DNA from: Liolophura sinensis
Lineage: Eukaryota > Mollusca > Polyplacophora > Chitonida > Chitonidae
DNA: 64,000 nucleotides
Reading direction: 5' to 3'
Assembly: GCF_032854445.1 (NCBI RefSeq)
Contig: NC_088306.1
Location: 26,075,764 to 26,139,763 of the forward strand
The notes under the pieces were generated by a model that made no database searches, had not been told where the DNA came from, and worked only from the letters and a program-made list of their open reading frames with translations. Shown here piece after piece: positions 35,333 through 47,918 of this stretch; position 1 is the first letter of the stretch; each line of letters opens with the position of its first letter. Position numbers and translations under genes: made by a program.

Positions 35333-36204
35333 TCTATCAGTTTTATAAATCTTTTGAGGAACCATTTAATGATTGAAACCTGGCTTCCCGCTGACGGTAG
35401 TACCAAACTGTGGAAAGGGAACAAAGTACCAATGAGCCGTTCACACAACACATGACCAATAACTTTACGGATGGAAAATTCCGTCCATAAATGAACAAGC
35501 GTACAATGTGCAAGATGCCAGTCAACCATATGGCGAACTGTCATGGCTGAATAATCGCAACACTATAAAACCCCTCAAAGTGTGGTAGATGAAAAATTAA
35601 AGCTCATCTGTCTGAGATACCAGAGATCATTTGTATGCTGAGCTGATTGAATAGGTATACATGTATTTGATGATCCCTTTCTCACTGAAATGCGTTTTAT
35701 GATCTGCTATACCAATATTGTGGTAACAACTATACATTAAAGTCAATTCTGGCTTCATTCCAATTCGAAAATCTGATTTAAGAACTGTATTTGTTTATGA
35801 AAGTTATCATTTAAATTTAAAACGTAGAGAACAAATAGATCGTGCTATGTTAAGACAAACCTTGCTTTGGGATTACAGTACTTATATACCATCAACGTAC
35901 ATGCACTCATATTAGCTGTAAGATTACATCATGTTTGTGTGATAGGTTTTAGCGCCTTGAGCGTACTATGTCTGCCAAAAAAAGCATGAGAGATTAATGT
36001 TGCCACAGAAGCCTTTGTAATTTTATAGGCCAACTGCCAAGAATTACGAGTCAAAACATGAAAGAATGACAATTTTCGCCGGTAAAATTATTTTATACTT
36101 TGTAACATTAGCAGGTTAACCTGAACGTGAGTATTATGTATGTATTTCGTGCCATATTGGTCAAATGTATACGTTACACGAGGGAAAGTTTATCAGCTAC
36201 TTGC

Positions 36205-36400
36205 TGCAGGCCGGTGGTTTATGCCGGACACCAGAGTTTCTTGTGCCTATTTAGGAATAATCTGACCACTATACTTTAGAGTTATTGCGAAAGGTCGCTA
36301 GTTTATCCCAGACATTCCGTTTTCTTCCAACAGAAAAACTGACCGCCATTGCATAAGTGAAAAATGCTTGAGTATATGTTATTAAACAAAGGTCAAATTT
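36205..36400 (+). repeat. SINE family B 3' half
   Basis: GGCCGGTGGTTTATGCCGGA, ATTCCGTTTTCTTCCAACAG, ACCGCCATTGCATAAGTGAA and ATGCTTGAGTATATGTTATT resemble the family B body and 3' domain. The tRNA head is missing. Confidence 0.55.
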
Positions 36401-36552
36401 ATTTATGTATTTGATTGGGATTTACGACGTACTCAAGAATATTTCATTTATACGACGGCGGCCAGATTATGGTGAGAGGAAACCAGGCAGAGCCCAGGGG
36501 AAACCCACGAACATCCGCTGGTTGCTGAAAGACCTTCCCACTTACACAAAGG
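36398..36552 (-). repeat. SINE family A, 5'-truncated, tail-to-tail with a B copy
   Basis: TTTATTTATGTATTTGATTG, GGATTTACGACGTACTCAAG, ATACGACGGCGGCCAGATTA, GGCAGAGCCCAGGGGAAACC and CTTCCCACTTACAC. It stops before the tRNA part, so it is 5'-truncated. Its tail abuts the tail of the plus-oriented element on the left. Confidence 0.85.
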
Positions 36553-37289
36553 TTAAATAAGTCAGAGTTGCGCACAAGAAAACATCGTCACATCCAGGTT
36601 TATAGCCTATATTTCACCTGGTTTCCTATTTTACATGTGAATCATTTACATGTGTGCCACCTCTCAGTTACTCTAAATTGCATTTAATTCACAGGAAATT
36701 TTAAGTTCAACATATTTACTCTGCGTTTTTCTTACCTTTCGGTTTTTACGCCGAGGTCCAATGTTGAACTCATGACTGAATTCAGTTAGCTGAAATACCA
36801 TCGTTCAAAGGGAGGCAATTCAGTCAACACGCATCACAGTGGAGGTGTGATGTACCTCGAGAGTGGTGTATGAATGATATTAGGTTACATTCAATCTTGC
36901 CAAAGATACCAAGGGAAACATAAGGTATTTCTTTCGAGAGTCCAGGCTTACTTGCCATTAAAAAGAAGTGGAATTTGCATTTGTTCAAATACAACACTTG
37001 TATGTGAACGACTGTAGTATGGCTGAAAAGGCGATACCAGCTTCACAAAGGGACAAAAAAATCCAATACGGCAAATACTGGGAGTGTTGATTAAACAATA
37101 AAGCTATGTGTTGTTTTCAGCGAAACACAGCCCGAGTATTGCACAGCTCTCCATGCTGACACGAGGAGTTGAGATAAAAATAAGAAACGTATGAATTCAA
37201 ATAGAAGTCGACAGATATGAACCGAATCTTGGAGATCTAAACAAACCAAACCCTCTCGGAAGGTTATGTCCTTCTTTCACAGGAAACAA

Positions 37290-37740
37290 GACTGCCAATC
37301 GACTATTTTGACAGCTTAACGAAGCCGTCTGCAATAACAAGTGATCTCCACACATTCGGGGCAAAAGAGAAAATTTCCTTCAACAGAAAAGCAATAAAAA
37401 GTTTATTTACCCAACAAAACAAGAAACTTTCAGCCCTCGCCTGACATTTTCATTAGAAAGGCGCCACGTCACCCACTGTACGGATTTGGAGCGGGCTCCT
37501 ACAGAAGCCGCTCGAAAAGAAGAATAACTCGGAAATTGCCTGGGTGTGAAGAAAGCCAAATAGTTGACGATTAAGTCAATAAAATATCTTTTCAGGCGGA
37601 ATTCGCAAGTCTCGATGCCTTGACTGACTTCGTGAACTCAACATGACAGCCATTAACGCCAAAGAATGGCCGAAGACGCACAGAGTTTGGTCACATGACA
37701 ATAGCTTCCTCGCACCGAAAGGCTTCCGTATTTATGAGCG
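37290..37740. other. Balanced-composition block, candidate conserved non-coding DNA
   Basis: Even composition and no repeat signature. It contains ATGACAGCCATTAA (37643-37656), a MEIS-type TGACAG beside an ATTA core, and GACAGCTTAACG near 37311. Confidence 0.3.
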
Positions 37741-39059
37741 GAATTTCATAACGGCAAAATGCAAGATGTAGTTAACCCTTTAGTCCATTTCAAACAGCAC
37801 AGATGTCGGTACAAAGGAAAAATGAAGTTTTCGTACAATTAGTTTTATCCCTTTGTGTAATTAATGAAATTATTTAGAAAATTGTTAATAAAGAGCAATT
37901 TACAAGATTGTAAATGTAGCCCACACACGTTTGTGAACAAAATTGTTGACAAAATCGAAAAAAATTTTCATCATAATCTTTGCCCTCGTGTTCATTCGTG
38001 GGACCATTTTACAGGGCAAGATATTAACTCTTGGCGTCAAAACAAACATTCGTAGTCAAGCCGTCAACCAAAATGGACGCTCCAAGCCTGTACCATCAAG
38101 GTCAATTCACAAAACAATACATGCAAAATGGCTGCTATCCGCTTGTTTAAGTCAAAACACAAAATGAAAGACTGCTATTGACTTTCTAGTAAAGCTATGC
38201 GTCGAAACAGTCATTTGTATACCAGCAGTCAATCAGCAAAGGCGTTCCAGGTCAATAATCGTAAGATCATTTATCAAAATGACATATAACACAAACCTCC
38301 AAAGAACTAAGAGAGGATATAAAGTACGAAAATATTTTGTGGTATATATGAGTAAGTATTGTGTCGCCATGCTATAGTTTGGCGTACGTAATAATGTCAG
38401 CAAAAGGCTAAGAATCCTACAGTGATCTTAGAACCATTTTAGCTGACACAGGAAGCTCTGTAAGTCGCTTTGTCTATCTGTCGGTCATATTTTGGACAAC
38501 CTATGTTTAACATGGGCCGGTAGGTCAAATATTGGACTTTTCATCTTTTTCCGTGGTTCATTCACTAGTAACAAGGGGCTCCAGTGCGAGAGGACAGCGA
38601 CATTTTGCTGGATATCCCAGCTACTGAGAATTTAAACTAGTTCAGTTATACGACGGCGGTTATGTTTATGGCTGAAGAAAACTACCCACCTTATGCAAGT
38701 TACTGACAAGTTTCTCTACGTGTCACATACAGATCTGCACGATGTATTGGTTAGAGGCAAGTGGCTTTTATAAACGAACGTTAAACTGTACAGCGTTAAC
38801 CAGTCAAACAAGCGGGGTCGACCGGCCATTGTCACCATGGCAACACATACAGTGAGAGTTTGGGCATCTAAAGGCTTCCAGGTCAAAGGCCGGGATTGAA
38901 CCTGAGCGTTGTGTACCAGCAATTAGGAGTATCTCTATCATCTTTATCATTAGCTATCATTCAGTCACCGCCCTCTCGCTAGCATCCAAAATAAAATACA
39001 TCGCCACCAAAATCTGCTCTTTTTTTAAAAAGTTTAATAACTTATTTCCTATGTAAATA
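37741..39059. other. Gene-free stretch
   Basis: It has a possible degraded family A fragment at 38640-38725 (CAGTTATACGACGGCGGTTA, then TGCAAGTTACTGACAAG). No gene is recognised. Confidence 0.3.
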
Positions 39060-39310
39060 TAAGTGAAATAAGTTAAATGTGATAACATAACATTTTGTGT
39101 ATTTCTGGACCAGTGACGTCTTAAAACTGCAATTAGCATAACTGCACGTTTTGGTTTGCCTAATTCTGCTCAAACCATGGCGCTCGGGTGTGTGTAAATT
39201 GCAAGCATTTACGTGAACAGTTAGGATAAAACCCTGAGGTAAACTGACAAAAGGCATGATTTCCCTAATCACGTGAGACCATTTGCCAACTACCACACTG
39301 TTTTATTCTC
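39060..39310 (+). repeat. Family R copy
   Basis: AAGTTAAATGTGATAACATA, TTAAAACTGCAATTAGCATA, GCCTAATTCTGCTCAAACCA, GCATTTACGTGAACAGTTAG and CCAACTACCACACTGTTTTA appear in family order. With the copy at 8500 it suggests a unit of roughly 250-300 bp. Confidence 0.72.
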
Positions 39311-39539
39311 AATGTTGTTGTCTTTATATTTTATACAAATGAAAAAACCAAAATAAAAATTCGTTTATTTTATGAAAGAGTTTATCATGCTTTGTTAATA
39401 CAACACAGAACTGATATTAACCAATACAATTGTTGATGAAGGCGACGGATACGGTGTCCATTTACTAGTTAATATTTTTCCATGGGGTACTTAAAAAAGT
39501 GTCTGTGTCAACGTATAATGCTGATGTGCTGACGTCCGG

Positions 39540-39860
39540 TCTACCGGTGTCGTCTCCAGCTCAAGCCGCTGTCATTTCCAATATGGCCGCAGTCTCGCGG
39601 GACGAACCTTCCACTTTGTCAAATTGCCAGTTGGCATGGCAATTAGCGTGTTCTCGGAGGGTGAGCCATTGATTAGAGTAACCGCTGAACAAATGCTAAT
39701 ACAAGATCGCCTCTCGAAATCGGCAAATCTCTTGTGATCCGCAGAGTGTGGGGGAAAATAAGTAGGTGAACCCCACATCGTTACTGTCAATTAGACAACA
39801 AAGTTGATTCAGCGACTCCCTAAGAACAAGCCGCCCCTGTCCCCCAGCACAATTAGCGTT
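39540..39860. other. Candidate conserved regulatory block
   Basis: Even composition, no repeats. It contains CCATTGATTAGAGTAACC near 39668 and CTGTCAATTAG at 39784-39794, which resembles a MEIS/PBX composite site. An AATAAT-type run follows at 39900-39920. Confidence 0.35.
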
Positions 39861-40399
39861 GTTTAGAAACCCCGATTTTTATACGGCTGTTGAGGATTTT
39901 TTATTATTATTATTAATAATCTGCTGTCTTTCTCGGTGCACATGATGTGTGCATCGGTGCTTTCCTTACTGTTTGCTGACGTCTCATGTTGGGAGAAACA
40001 TTTTTGTACGACGTTTTCTTACAGCCCTGAAAAGGGAAGAAGGACGGATGCTCAAATGTCATTCAACTATCGGCTGATTGTTGTTTGACACCAAACTCAA
40101 GAATTTTTCACTTTTACATCAGCCGAAGAAAGATAACCGCTAGATACATTTCCTATATAATCGTTTACATCCATTCTAATGTATGTAAATACAAACTCTG
40201 AGTATCCAACGGATTACTTTAATCTTCGGCATTGCCCAAAATTGAGGACGTTTGAGTTTGTGCTTTTGCTGAGCTTCGTTACCCAACATGGCTTTCGTTG
40301 ATCACCACATAAAGTTCATTCATATTTCTAGAGAGTATCCATGTTGTGAACTCGATATGGTACAGGAAACAAAGGCGTCGCCTTCAAACATTTCCAATG

Positions 40400-40625
40400 A
40401 ATAGTGTGAACACACAGTTATGTTCTTGTGGCAAGGCGAGTCCATGCCGCCAAAATGCTGCCGCCGAAGACGCCAGATACGACACCCCAACCAGGCACAT
40501 TATACTGACACCGGGTCAACCAGTCCTGTTTCCTTCTTCTATCCTATCACTTCTGAGCGCCAAGCGAGTCAGCAACAACTACCGTCTTAGAAGTCTTTGG
40601 TATGACTCGATTTTGATACAGACCA
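40400..40625 (-). repeat. SINE family V body
   Basis: AAATGCTGCCGCCGAAGACG, CCAGATACGACACCCCAACC, TTATACTGACACCGGGTCAA, TTCTGAGCGCCAAGCGAGTC and CTTTGGTATGACTCGA. The last phrase is where the reversed tRNA B box would begin, but the head is lost. The minus orientation is inferred from the copy at 49925. Confidence 0.7.
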
Positions 40626-41127
40626 GCGAAGCGATAAAAACCTAAATGTGGTGGACCTACAGAACTGACCCCCATAGAGTAGAAGTGAGACGTTTTTCAG
40701 TTCGGTGTTAAGTAACAATCAAATAAATTTACAAACGTATGTGATTGTAAAGAGTTTCAATAGGTTAAGTGGTTCAGTCAAACCCAAGCGCAATTGGCTG
40801 AGTGACAGAACTGACAAAACAAGAGCAATGAATTCTTTAAAAATATAATGAAATCTGTTTGTTCCAGTGTTCGAACTGAACAATTGAGCCATTAACCCAC
40901 TCAGGATTTTTAGAGATGCCCATTACACCTAATTAATGTAATGGGGTTCCCACTTAACCGTATTAGGTATTATATTCGTTGTGTTGATAAAATAACTGTC
41001 AAGTGCATTGTATCTTAGCACAAAAAGGGCTGTTTTTTTTATTTATTTATTAGTTTCTTTAAATGTCTCGGATCTAACAACATAGGCAAAAATTATTTCC
41101 AGTGTTAGATGTAGGAGAATATGTATA

Positions 41128-41369
41128 CATTCCAAAAAATTATTTTGTTAATTTTCACAGAAAGTCTGTTGTCTGATGTATTCTACTATTGCAGCAGATT
41201 GCTGTTAAATATAACACACATATTCTGTGAATTTAACATAAAGATTCTATTAGATTAGCATGATACTATGTTAAATATGACAGAATATTATATTATAATA
41301 ACAGAATATATTCTAGCATCACTCAAACAACAGACGTTCTGTTAAAATTAACATTATTTTTTTTGAATG
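41128..41369. mobile_element. MITE-1, shorter copy
   Basis: A 242-bp element beginning CATTCCAAAAAATTATTTTG and ending ATTATTTTTTTTGAATG, flanked by TA on both sides (41126-41127, 41370-41371). Inner terminal segments CAGAAAGTCTGTTGTCTGA and CAACAGACGTTCTGTT match the copy at 17539. A family A SINE tail follows at once at 41384. Confidence 0.85.
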
Positions 41370-41383
41370 TATGGCATTAATGA

Positions 41384-41422
41384 GTAGACGTAAAACACCA
41401 ATCAAGTAAGTAAATAAATTGT
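41384..41422 (+). repeat. SINE family A tail fragment
   Basis: GTAGACGTAAAACACCAATC then AAGTAAGTAAATAAAT, directly after a MITE-1 copy. Confidence 0.7.
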
Positions 41423-42103
41423 ACTCAAATACAATAGACTTGTCATCCACAAATCTGGAGATTTTTTAATTATTACATGACAGTCCAAAATGTCAGTGAA
41501 TGGCCTTTAATAGTTACATAAAATCACATACATGAGTGGATGGTTTGACCAGGAATATTATTTGACAACATACTGTTGTCAAGTCATTGAGTCATTAATT
41601 ATTGTATACTCAAACGCCCAATTTCAACATGTACATTATCATTTTACATTCAAAACGTGTTTCTCGCGAATCAATATGATCTCTCTCACCCAAAATGTAT
41701 ACAATTGACGAAATTACAAAATACATGAACAATTAATTAGGACAAATACTGTGATTAGCTAGGCGAATTAAAACAGTTTGTAAATTTAATTCACTGCCTT
41801 TGCTTCATCGAATCAAACGATTCACCATGCAACTGTGCAAGATTCAAACGGAGAAATTATTCCGCTTCCGTCGTTGCAATATTGTGAAAAGGCGTTTTTA
41901 CGATTACCCGACGTATGCCCAATTTGCTGAAACTTTCCAGGGTTGCAATTTGGGAATGGATCACCAATTTATGCCCTACGGTAACTTCAAACATCTGGCG
42001 ATACTTGGACGAGGCCGTGTTGGGTGACAGGGACCAGCACGTTTCACGCCTCTATAAAGAGGAGATCAACACTCAAGAGAAGTCAATACGTTCTCCTAGA
42101 TGA

Positions 42104-42545
42104 CATGAAACTGTGACCTCTTCATTAAAATTGTACGTTGCTATTAGATAAGCATTTACGTGAACAAACAGAATAAATTCCCAACTGAGGTAAACCGATA
42201 GGAGGCCGTACTTCACCGGTTACGTGTCACCATCTGCCAAATGTCATCACCATTTTTTTGCACTACGTATCATTGTATTTTCTTTTACCTAATTCTCCTT
42301 AAACCATATTGTTAGGAGGCGTGTAAATTGCTACTATTTCTGCATTTTCATGAAACTGTGACTTCTTCATTAAAATTGTAAGTTGCTATTAGATAAGCAT
42401 TTACGTGAACAAATAGAATAAATCCCCAACTGAGGTAAACGGACAGGAATCTGTACTTCAATAGTTACTTGTGATCATCTGTCAACTACCACACTGTCGT
42501 CAACCATTTTGTCCATTATATGTCTCGTAGTATAACATAATAACG
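42104..42545 (+). repeat. Family R, tandem duplication with 255-bp period
   Basis: CATGAAACTGTGACCTCTTC at 42104 and CATGAAACTGTGACTTCTTC at 42359 begin two aligned blocks, with TAGATAAGCATTTACGTGAA and CCCAACTGAGGTAAAC in both. Family R landmarks TTTTACCTAATTCTCCTTAA and GGAGGCGTGTAAATTGC lie between. The second block ends with the ACCACACTGTCGTCAACC end. Confidence 0.85.
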
Positions 42546-42984
42546 AATAGAAACTTCAGTCCAGAATAAATTATAAACTATGAAGTATGAAGTACTTGTC
42601 TACGGCCTTGATAGGTGTAGGTACATCTCTCTATGCTTTACTTCTTTAATTATATTAATTCACTTAATGGTCTTAATGGACTTACTGGTCTTAAATTGGA
42701 GCCAATTCAACAAAGTCACCATAGGATTAGTTAAATGTAGCGATCAAGGCTAAACACATGCTAAAGAATACGTTGTCTATGGACATTTTTGCACTGCACA
42801 ACCTTAGGCCCCCCACCGCTACCGAATTCGACAAAATGCATACAACCCATTGATGCCCAGAGTGGTAATTTTGGGACCACATATTACCTGCTCTAATGGT
42901 TTGTATGACTTACCACTTAACAGTTTCGTTTCACGAATACCTTAAATTAGATCTGAAAACACTTAGAAGATAAAAAACGCCGAA

Positions 42985-43285
42985 GAATTGTAATCCGCGC
43001 GCTATACCCTCTGACGGCCATCTTCTGGAATGCAAGAAGATATGGCGAATAAACCCATAACAGCGACGACAGTGTGGAAGCTGGGAAAATGTCACACGTA
43101 ACCGGTGAGATACGGCATCATTTTCATTTACCTCATTTAGGATTTTAGTCCAACTGTTCCTGAAAATGCTTGGAAGCAGCTTCCCCACCCTCTAGCTCCA
43201 TGGAAGCAGAATTAGGTAACAAAGATGCTGCGATGTTAATTGGAATTTATTAGACGCCACAGAATTACTCAAAATGCTGTGATGC
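42985..43285 (-). repeat. Family R copy, reversed
   Basis: CGACGACAGTGTGGAAGCTG, TCACACGTAACCGGTGAGAT, CTCTAGCTCCATGGAAGCAG, AATTAGGTAACAAAGATGCT and CAAAATGCTGTGATGCTATC are the reverse complements of the family landmarks. It gives the longest family extent in the window. Confidence 0.72.
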
Positions 43286-43599
43286 TATCACATTTTATAA
43301 AAAAAGAAAAACATAAGGACATACTTTCTCCTCCTGTATGTATAAGAGACAGAGCCAGGGTGAGCTCTTCAAACATCTTTAAGCCAGCGTCATACGTTTG
43401 CCAGCCGGGTCCGATCCGGATTCGAAGTCACCGCCTCGAGAACTGATGAAATTAGTGTATCTGGAATTGAAAACGAAAATCATAAGAAAAGAGATAAAGT
43501 GTCTAAATCAGACGACAATGTTACAAAGGGACATAATGCCATTTATAGAGCGACGCGCTTCTGTGTTAATTCGCTTTTATCCGACATGTGCTATACAGC

Positions 43600-44230
43600 G
43601 CTGCCGTCTTGGGTAATAGCCTCTGGGAATGGTTTGTCTGACATTTCTATAAGGGATTTCAAGAGCGGGCCAAGGGTTGATGCGCTGGCGAAAAGCGGAT
43701 AAAGAAAACTCCCTTTGAGGAAAGACAATACGAGAAATAACAGGAATTCGCCGTAATCTAATTGTGAGCCACTTCCCACTCGTTTGAGAAGATCCCCAAG
43801 CGATCTTCGGAAGAAGGTTTGGGGGGGTTCGCTGGTGGTAGAGGCGATTAGGCGCTAAACCAAGACAAGAAGGGTGTGGGGAATCGGACTAGAATGTCAC
43901 ACCCAAATAATTTAATTTACACTGGAAAGATTAAGTCACGGACACATGCTAAAGTGGCAGGGGATAGCCTTGTGGCCAACAATTGCTGTTACAAACAGAA
44001 AATTGACGTCCATTATGTCATCGAAATTCGCTTATAGTAAGGATTTCCTTGCGGGACAAAAGCCCCGGCTCCGTTCACCTATTATATTTTGAAAAGACGT
44101 CAGAGAAAACTAGGCAAACAAAGAAACGGCGTGAGAACCCAGGAACAATTTAATCCGAGGCAAACATCAAAGGAAGTTAACGGTTAATAATAACGATTGA
44201 CCCAATGCCACGGCGTCTTAGTAAGACTTT
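43600..44230. other. Balanced-composition block, candidate conserved non-coding DNA
   Basis: Even composition, no repeat signature; contains CCAAATAATTTAATTTACAC near 43902. No gene is seen. Confidence 0.28.
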
Positions 44231-46171
44231 CGTCAAACTAAAGATGGACAATCCAAACTTTCAGTTTGTGAAAGTAAAAACCCATTAATTCATGGTGTTT
44301 CTGTTTATCTATCACCTCAATATTCGTTGAAATTATTTGTAAGATTAACTTGTAGTCTTGAAACTGCAAAGCTGTTTTGGTTTTTCATGAGCCTTATAAT
44401 ATTGTGTAATAAATGAAATGAAATTACTATATAGAGCTCTGAAAAGAAATTCCCAAACACCTACACTGAATTCGTAAAACAATCATTAGACGAAAACAGA
44501 ACGTTACAAGAAAAAAACGACAATAGAACAGCCGAAATCCGACACAATTACCAACACAAATTGCGACACTAAATGAGTACGTACAAAACAAGTATTCCGT
44601 AGATATAGCGGTCTTAATTCATCTTCCAGTTTGCACCATCAGATTAATGGCGAACAACAGAAGAAAAGCCGCAATAAATTTGTTGAAAATTACCGACAAG
44701 GTCCAGAATATGAACCCGGCCTGTATATAAAGGTAACTTGTCTGGGAGATGCCAAGCACCAAGTTTCAACTTTAAATAACCAAACGTTTTTGGGTAAAAA
44801 ACAGTCGATGTCCAATTAAACACTACAAAAACGGACAAATGTCGAAAATGGGAGAAATGACCCGAAACTCGACCGTGAGGTTCTATTCAATCTGATTAAC
44901 CTGATTCACTGGAACACCTGGGGCAAACCACCACCCTTCGCCAGTTTTATGTACGATAACCCTGCTGACTTAAAGCCACAATAATCTTACATAACTTCAA
45001 TTTTTAGGACAAAGAATGTGTCAAATTTTCCCAAATGAGTAAAATAATTTTAAGACATCGGATGATACGATGGTATACTGGGATCCAGAGATTATTAATG
45101 AGGTCACATCCATATTTTTGCTTGAATCTGGTAATTTCAAGGTTCACTCGGCGCAGATATTCACAGCTCTATTTGCGTTTTTAATGTAGCCTACCACAAG
45201 CCGGCATGTGCTAAATTACGTCAACGGTCAGAAAGGTCAACTAGGATACCAGGTTTTCAAATGCATTCTACAAGGTGGCCAAAAACTCTTAAAATAAAAA
45301 TAAATCAATCTATTTTCCTGGAAAGTGTTTTGTCTTCAGACATATAACATGTAGATAATAATACCACGTGCATGGGCAAGTAAACTTCTATGAAATTAAA
45401 CAAAATACTCCAGGAAGAGGATGTGCTGTTAACGACCTGGTCTGAGGCGAAAGCATTCGTGGTAGTGTCAAGAACATGCAAATCTCGAGACTTTAGATTC
45501 CCACACACGTCGAGCTGTACATTTCAAACGTGCACAGAATTGTCAATCATTACCGCCTATTGGTGAACACCTGGCGAGAAACCAACACCTGGATAGGCAT
45601 CGCTCATTCGTTGTCTTCTGTGAACTGTTTGGCAAACACACAAGATGGGCCTCGTTCCCCTACATCAGACATTTTGTTCATGTCACGCGCGATTCGTACA
45701 AAAGTATCTGTATGACTTTTCATTGCATTAACCGTAAAAACTGGGACGAGAACAGTCTCACGCAGACGTTTTAGTAGCGCCTTCAATACATACACACAAT
45801 CGTCATAAAAGTGACATATCAGTGAGTTTGACGTGAAGCACCAATCAAATAAAGAAAGATACAATCGATCCTAGTACTTTTGCAAAAAGAGTGACCATAA
45901 TATTTGCAATACCTTTTTGTTTGCTTTAAAGACCAAAAACATTACTTTCAATTTCCGGCTGCACCATTCCGGATTCTATTGGTCGATTACAAATGCCCGC
46001 TTCGTTTCCGAAACAACTGTTCACTTACAATGAAAGGTTTGTTTCCTAAGAAATGTTTGCTTCCGATGCAAGGTTTGTTTCCGAGCAAGGAATAGTCAAG
46101 AGAGTTTCTTACTCTGAGACTGTTTGGACTTAAATCTCTTTGTACATTTTATTAGTCTTTCACAACTGTAG
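44231..46171. other. Gene-free stretch
   Basis: A very short family A tail remnant (TTTGACGTGAAGCACCAATC then AAATAAAGAAA) lies at 45828-45862. A short tandem phrase GGTTTGTTTCC recurs at 46037 and 46074. No gene is recognised. Confidence 0.35.
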
Positions 46172-46305
46172 CTTATTGTGCCCTGCCTAAATAGAACGTC
46201 ATGCCACCAAATACGACCCTCCTTCCAGTCACGTTATACTGATACCGGACCGAGCACGACTTGGTCTATATCCCTACACGATGTTGAACGCTAAGAGAAG
46301 TAGTG
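46172..46305 (-). repeat. SINE family V body fragment
   Basis: CGTCATGCCACCAAATACGA, CACGTTATACTGATACCGGA and GATGTTGAACGCTAAGAGAA match the family V body at 40440-40570 with substitutions. Confidence 0.6.
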
Positions 46306-47449
46306 TTAAGATTATCAGAGAGCCAAGATGTGACTCCGGGTTATAAGGGATAAACTATACAGAATACAGCTCCTATTAAAAGTCTGTAGTGAGCTGAGTT
46401 CCTTTCTAAGGCAGTGTAAAACCTGAGAAGGGTATTCCTCACAGACAAAAACCTACGGAGACTGAAATCAGTCTAAATTCAACATTATTTTCGGGGTTTT
46501 ATGTTTATCTTTAGTAATCCGTAATAGTTCGTGTCGCAACAAATAAACAACCTTCAAAACTACAGCCCTGAAAGACTATGTTCGCTTTTTTTTTACTTTG
46601 CCTGGCGCTCGTGTTTAGGAACATAAATCATTCCGGGTTACTTCAAAGCTAATGTTTAGAGTGACGTAAGTCTACCTAAATTTTTTTTATTAATGAAATA
46701 AAGGTACATGTATACATGAAATAGGCATGAATAAAGCTATTTTATACACGACGAAGACGTCCATAATATCATATTTAATTCTCACCTGTGACAGCTAAAC
46801 AGATACACAAAACTGTGCCCGACATTTAACTCATTTTTCAGATTAACTTTCATATCTGTAAAATTTTTGTAAAACTTTTACAAATTACTGCATATGCGAG
46901 TCCAGATGTCTGTAGAAAGAAATGGCGAATTGGTGTTTGATGCATGGACACTACGCTAAAACTGATACACCTTACCCGAATCTAAGTTTTTATCGAAGTT
47001 AAAGCCTTCGTTTGACGTGATAGGCAACTTATGGCGCCAGGCCAAACACGACCTTGGGGTAAAAATAAAACCAGTCATCGTCGACATGAAACCCAATGCC
47101 CATGGCAAAATTAAGATTAAGGGGATCGCGACAGAGCCAAAAGGCTAATATACTGAACAGAAAATGAGGAAAACTTGTATTATTTGTCAAACGTAATAGA
47201 GAAAACGAGACACATCATACCTAATAATGATACGTGTCAGCTTTTTGTGAGCAATTTTGCGACGTTTAAAAGGACAAAATATACGACGAAATAATTACGA
47301 GCGGAAAACTCTAGAGGAATTAAATCTGCACCACTTTCACCTGCAATTTTAGTAATCACAAGTAAATCAGGCGAGTGCCTCATTACAACATGTTTCCTGT
47401 GACAATAGCTATTACGCTGTGACAGGTAAAAACAGGTGAGTGTGGATCA

Positions 47450-47610
47450 GATACTAGTGAAAACGTCCACTAGGGCTTTGATGTCGCCGCTGGGCGACTT
47501 TAGCCTAATTAACAAGATCAGATATCGTCTCCGTGTAATTTGTGTAAAATTAATTATCAAATCTCTCTGCCAATCTGTCAACTGTCGTGATTCTGCCCTA
47601 GGTCTCGTGT
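47450..47610. other. Small candidate regulatory block
   Basis: It contains GCCTAATTAACAAGATCAGA, AAATTAATTATCAAATC and CTGTCAACTGTC, clustered homeodomain- and MEIS-type cores without repeat signatures. Confidence 0.25.
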
Positions 47611-47824
47611 TTCTTCTTTAAATAATGCATTATTACTTTTTTCTGAAGCGGAAAAGGGCCCGCGACGTCCACGTCGCCTGCTACAATGCGTCGTAAAAGT
47701 GGTAACGTCACTGACGCCAAATGCCGCAGATGGCAAGGGAGGTAACCGTTACAATCATTGATAAATATAAGCATACATCCATATCTCGCTAGACCTTGGA
47801 AGATGACAGAAACTTGTTGTCTGT

Positions 47825-47918
47825 TTGCATCTATTTATTTGATTGGTGTTTCACGCCATATATACTCAAGAATATTTTACTTGTACGACGGCAGCCAGCA
47901 TTATGGCGGGAGAAAATG
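47825..47918 (-). repeat. SINE family A 3' fragment
   Basis: CTATTTATTTGATTGGTGTT, TCACGCCATATATACTCAAG, TACGACGGCAGCCAGCATTA then TGGCGGGAG. It is truncated within the 3' third. Confidence 0.88.

Noticed and set aside
40085-40140. Possible SINE A tail (ACCAAACTCAAGAATTTTTC)
   Set aside because: Similarity is limited to about 35 bp with several mismatches, too weak to call.
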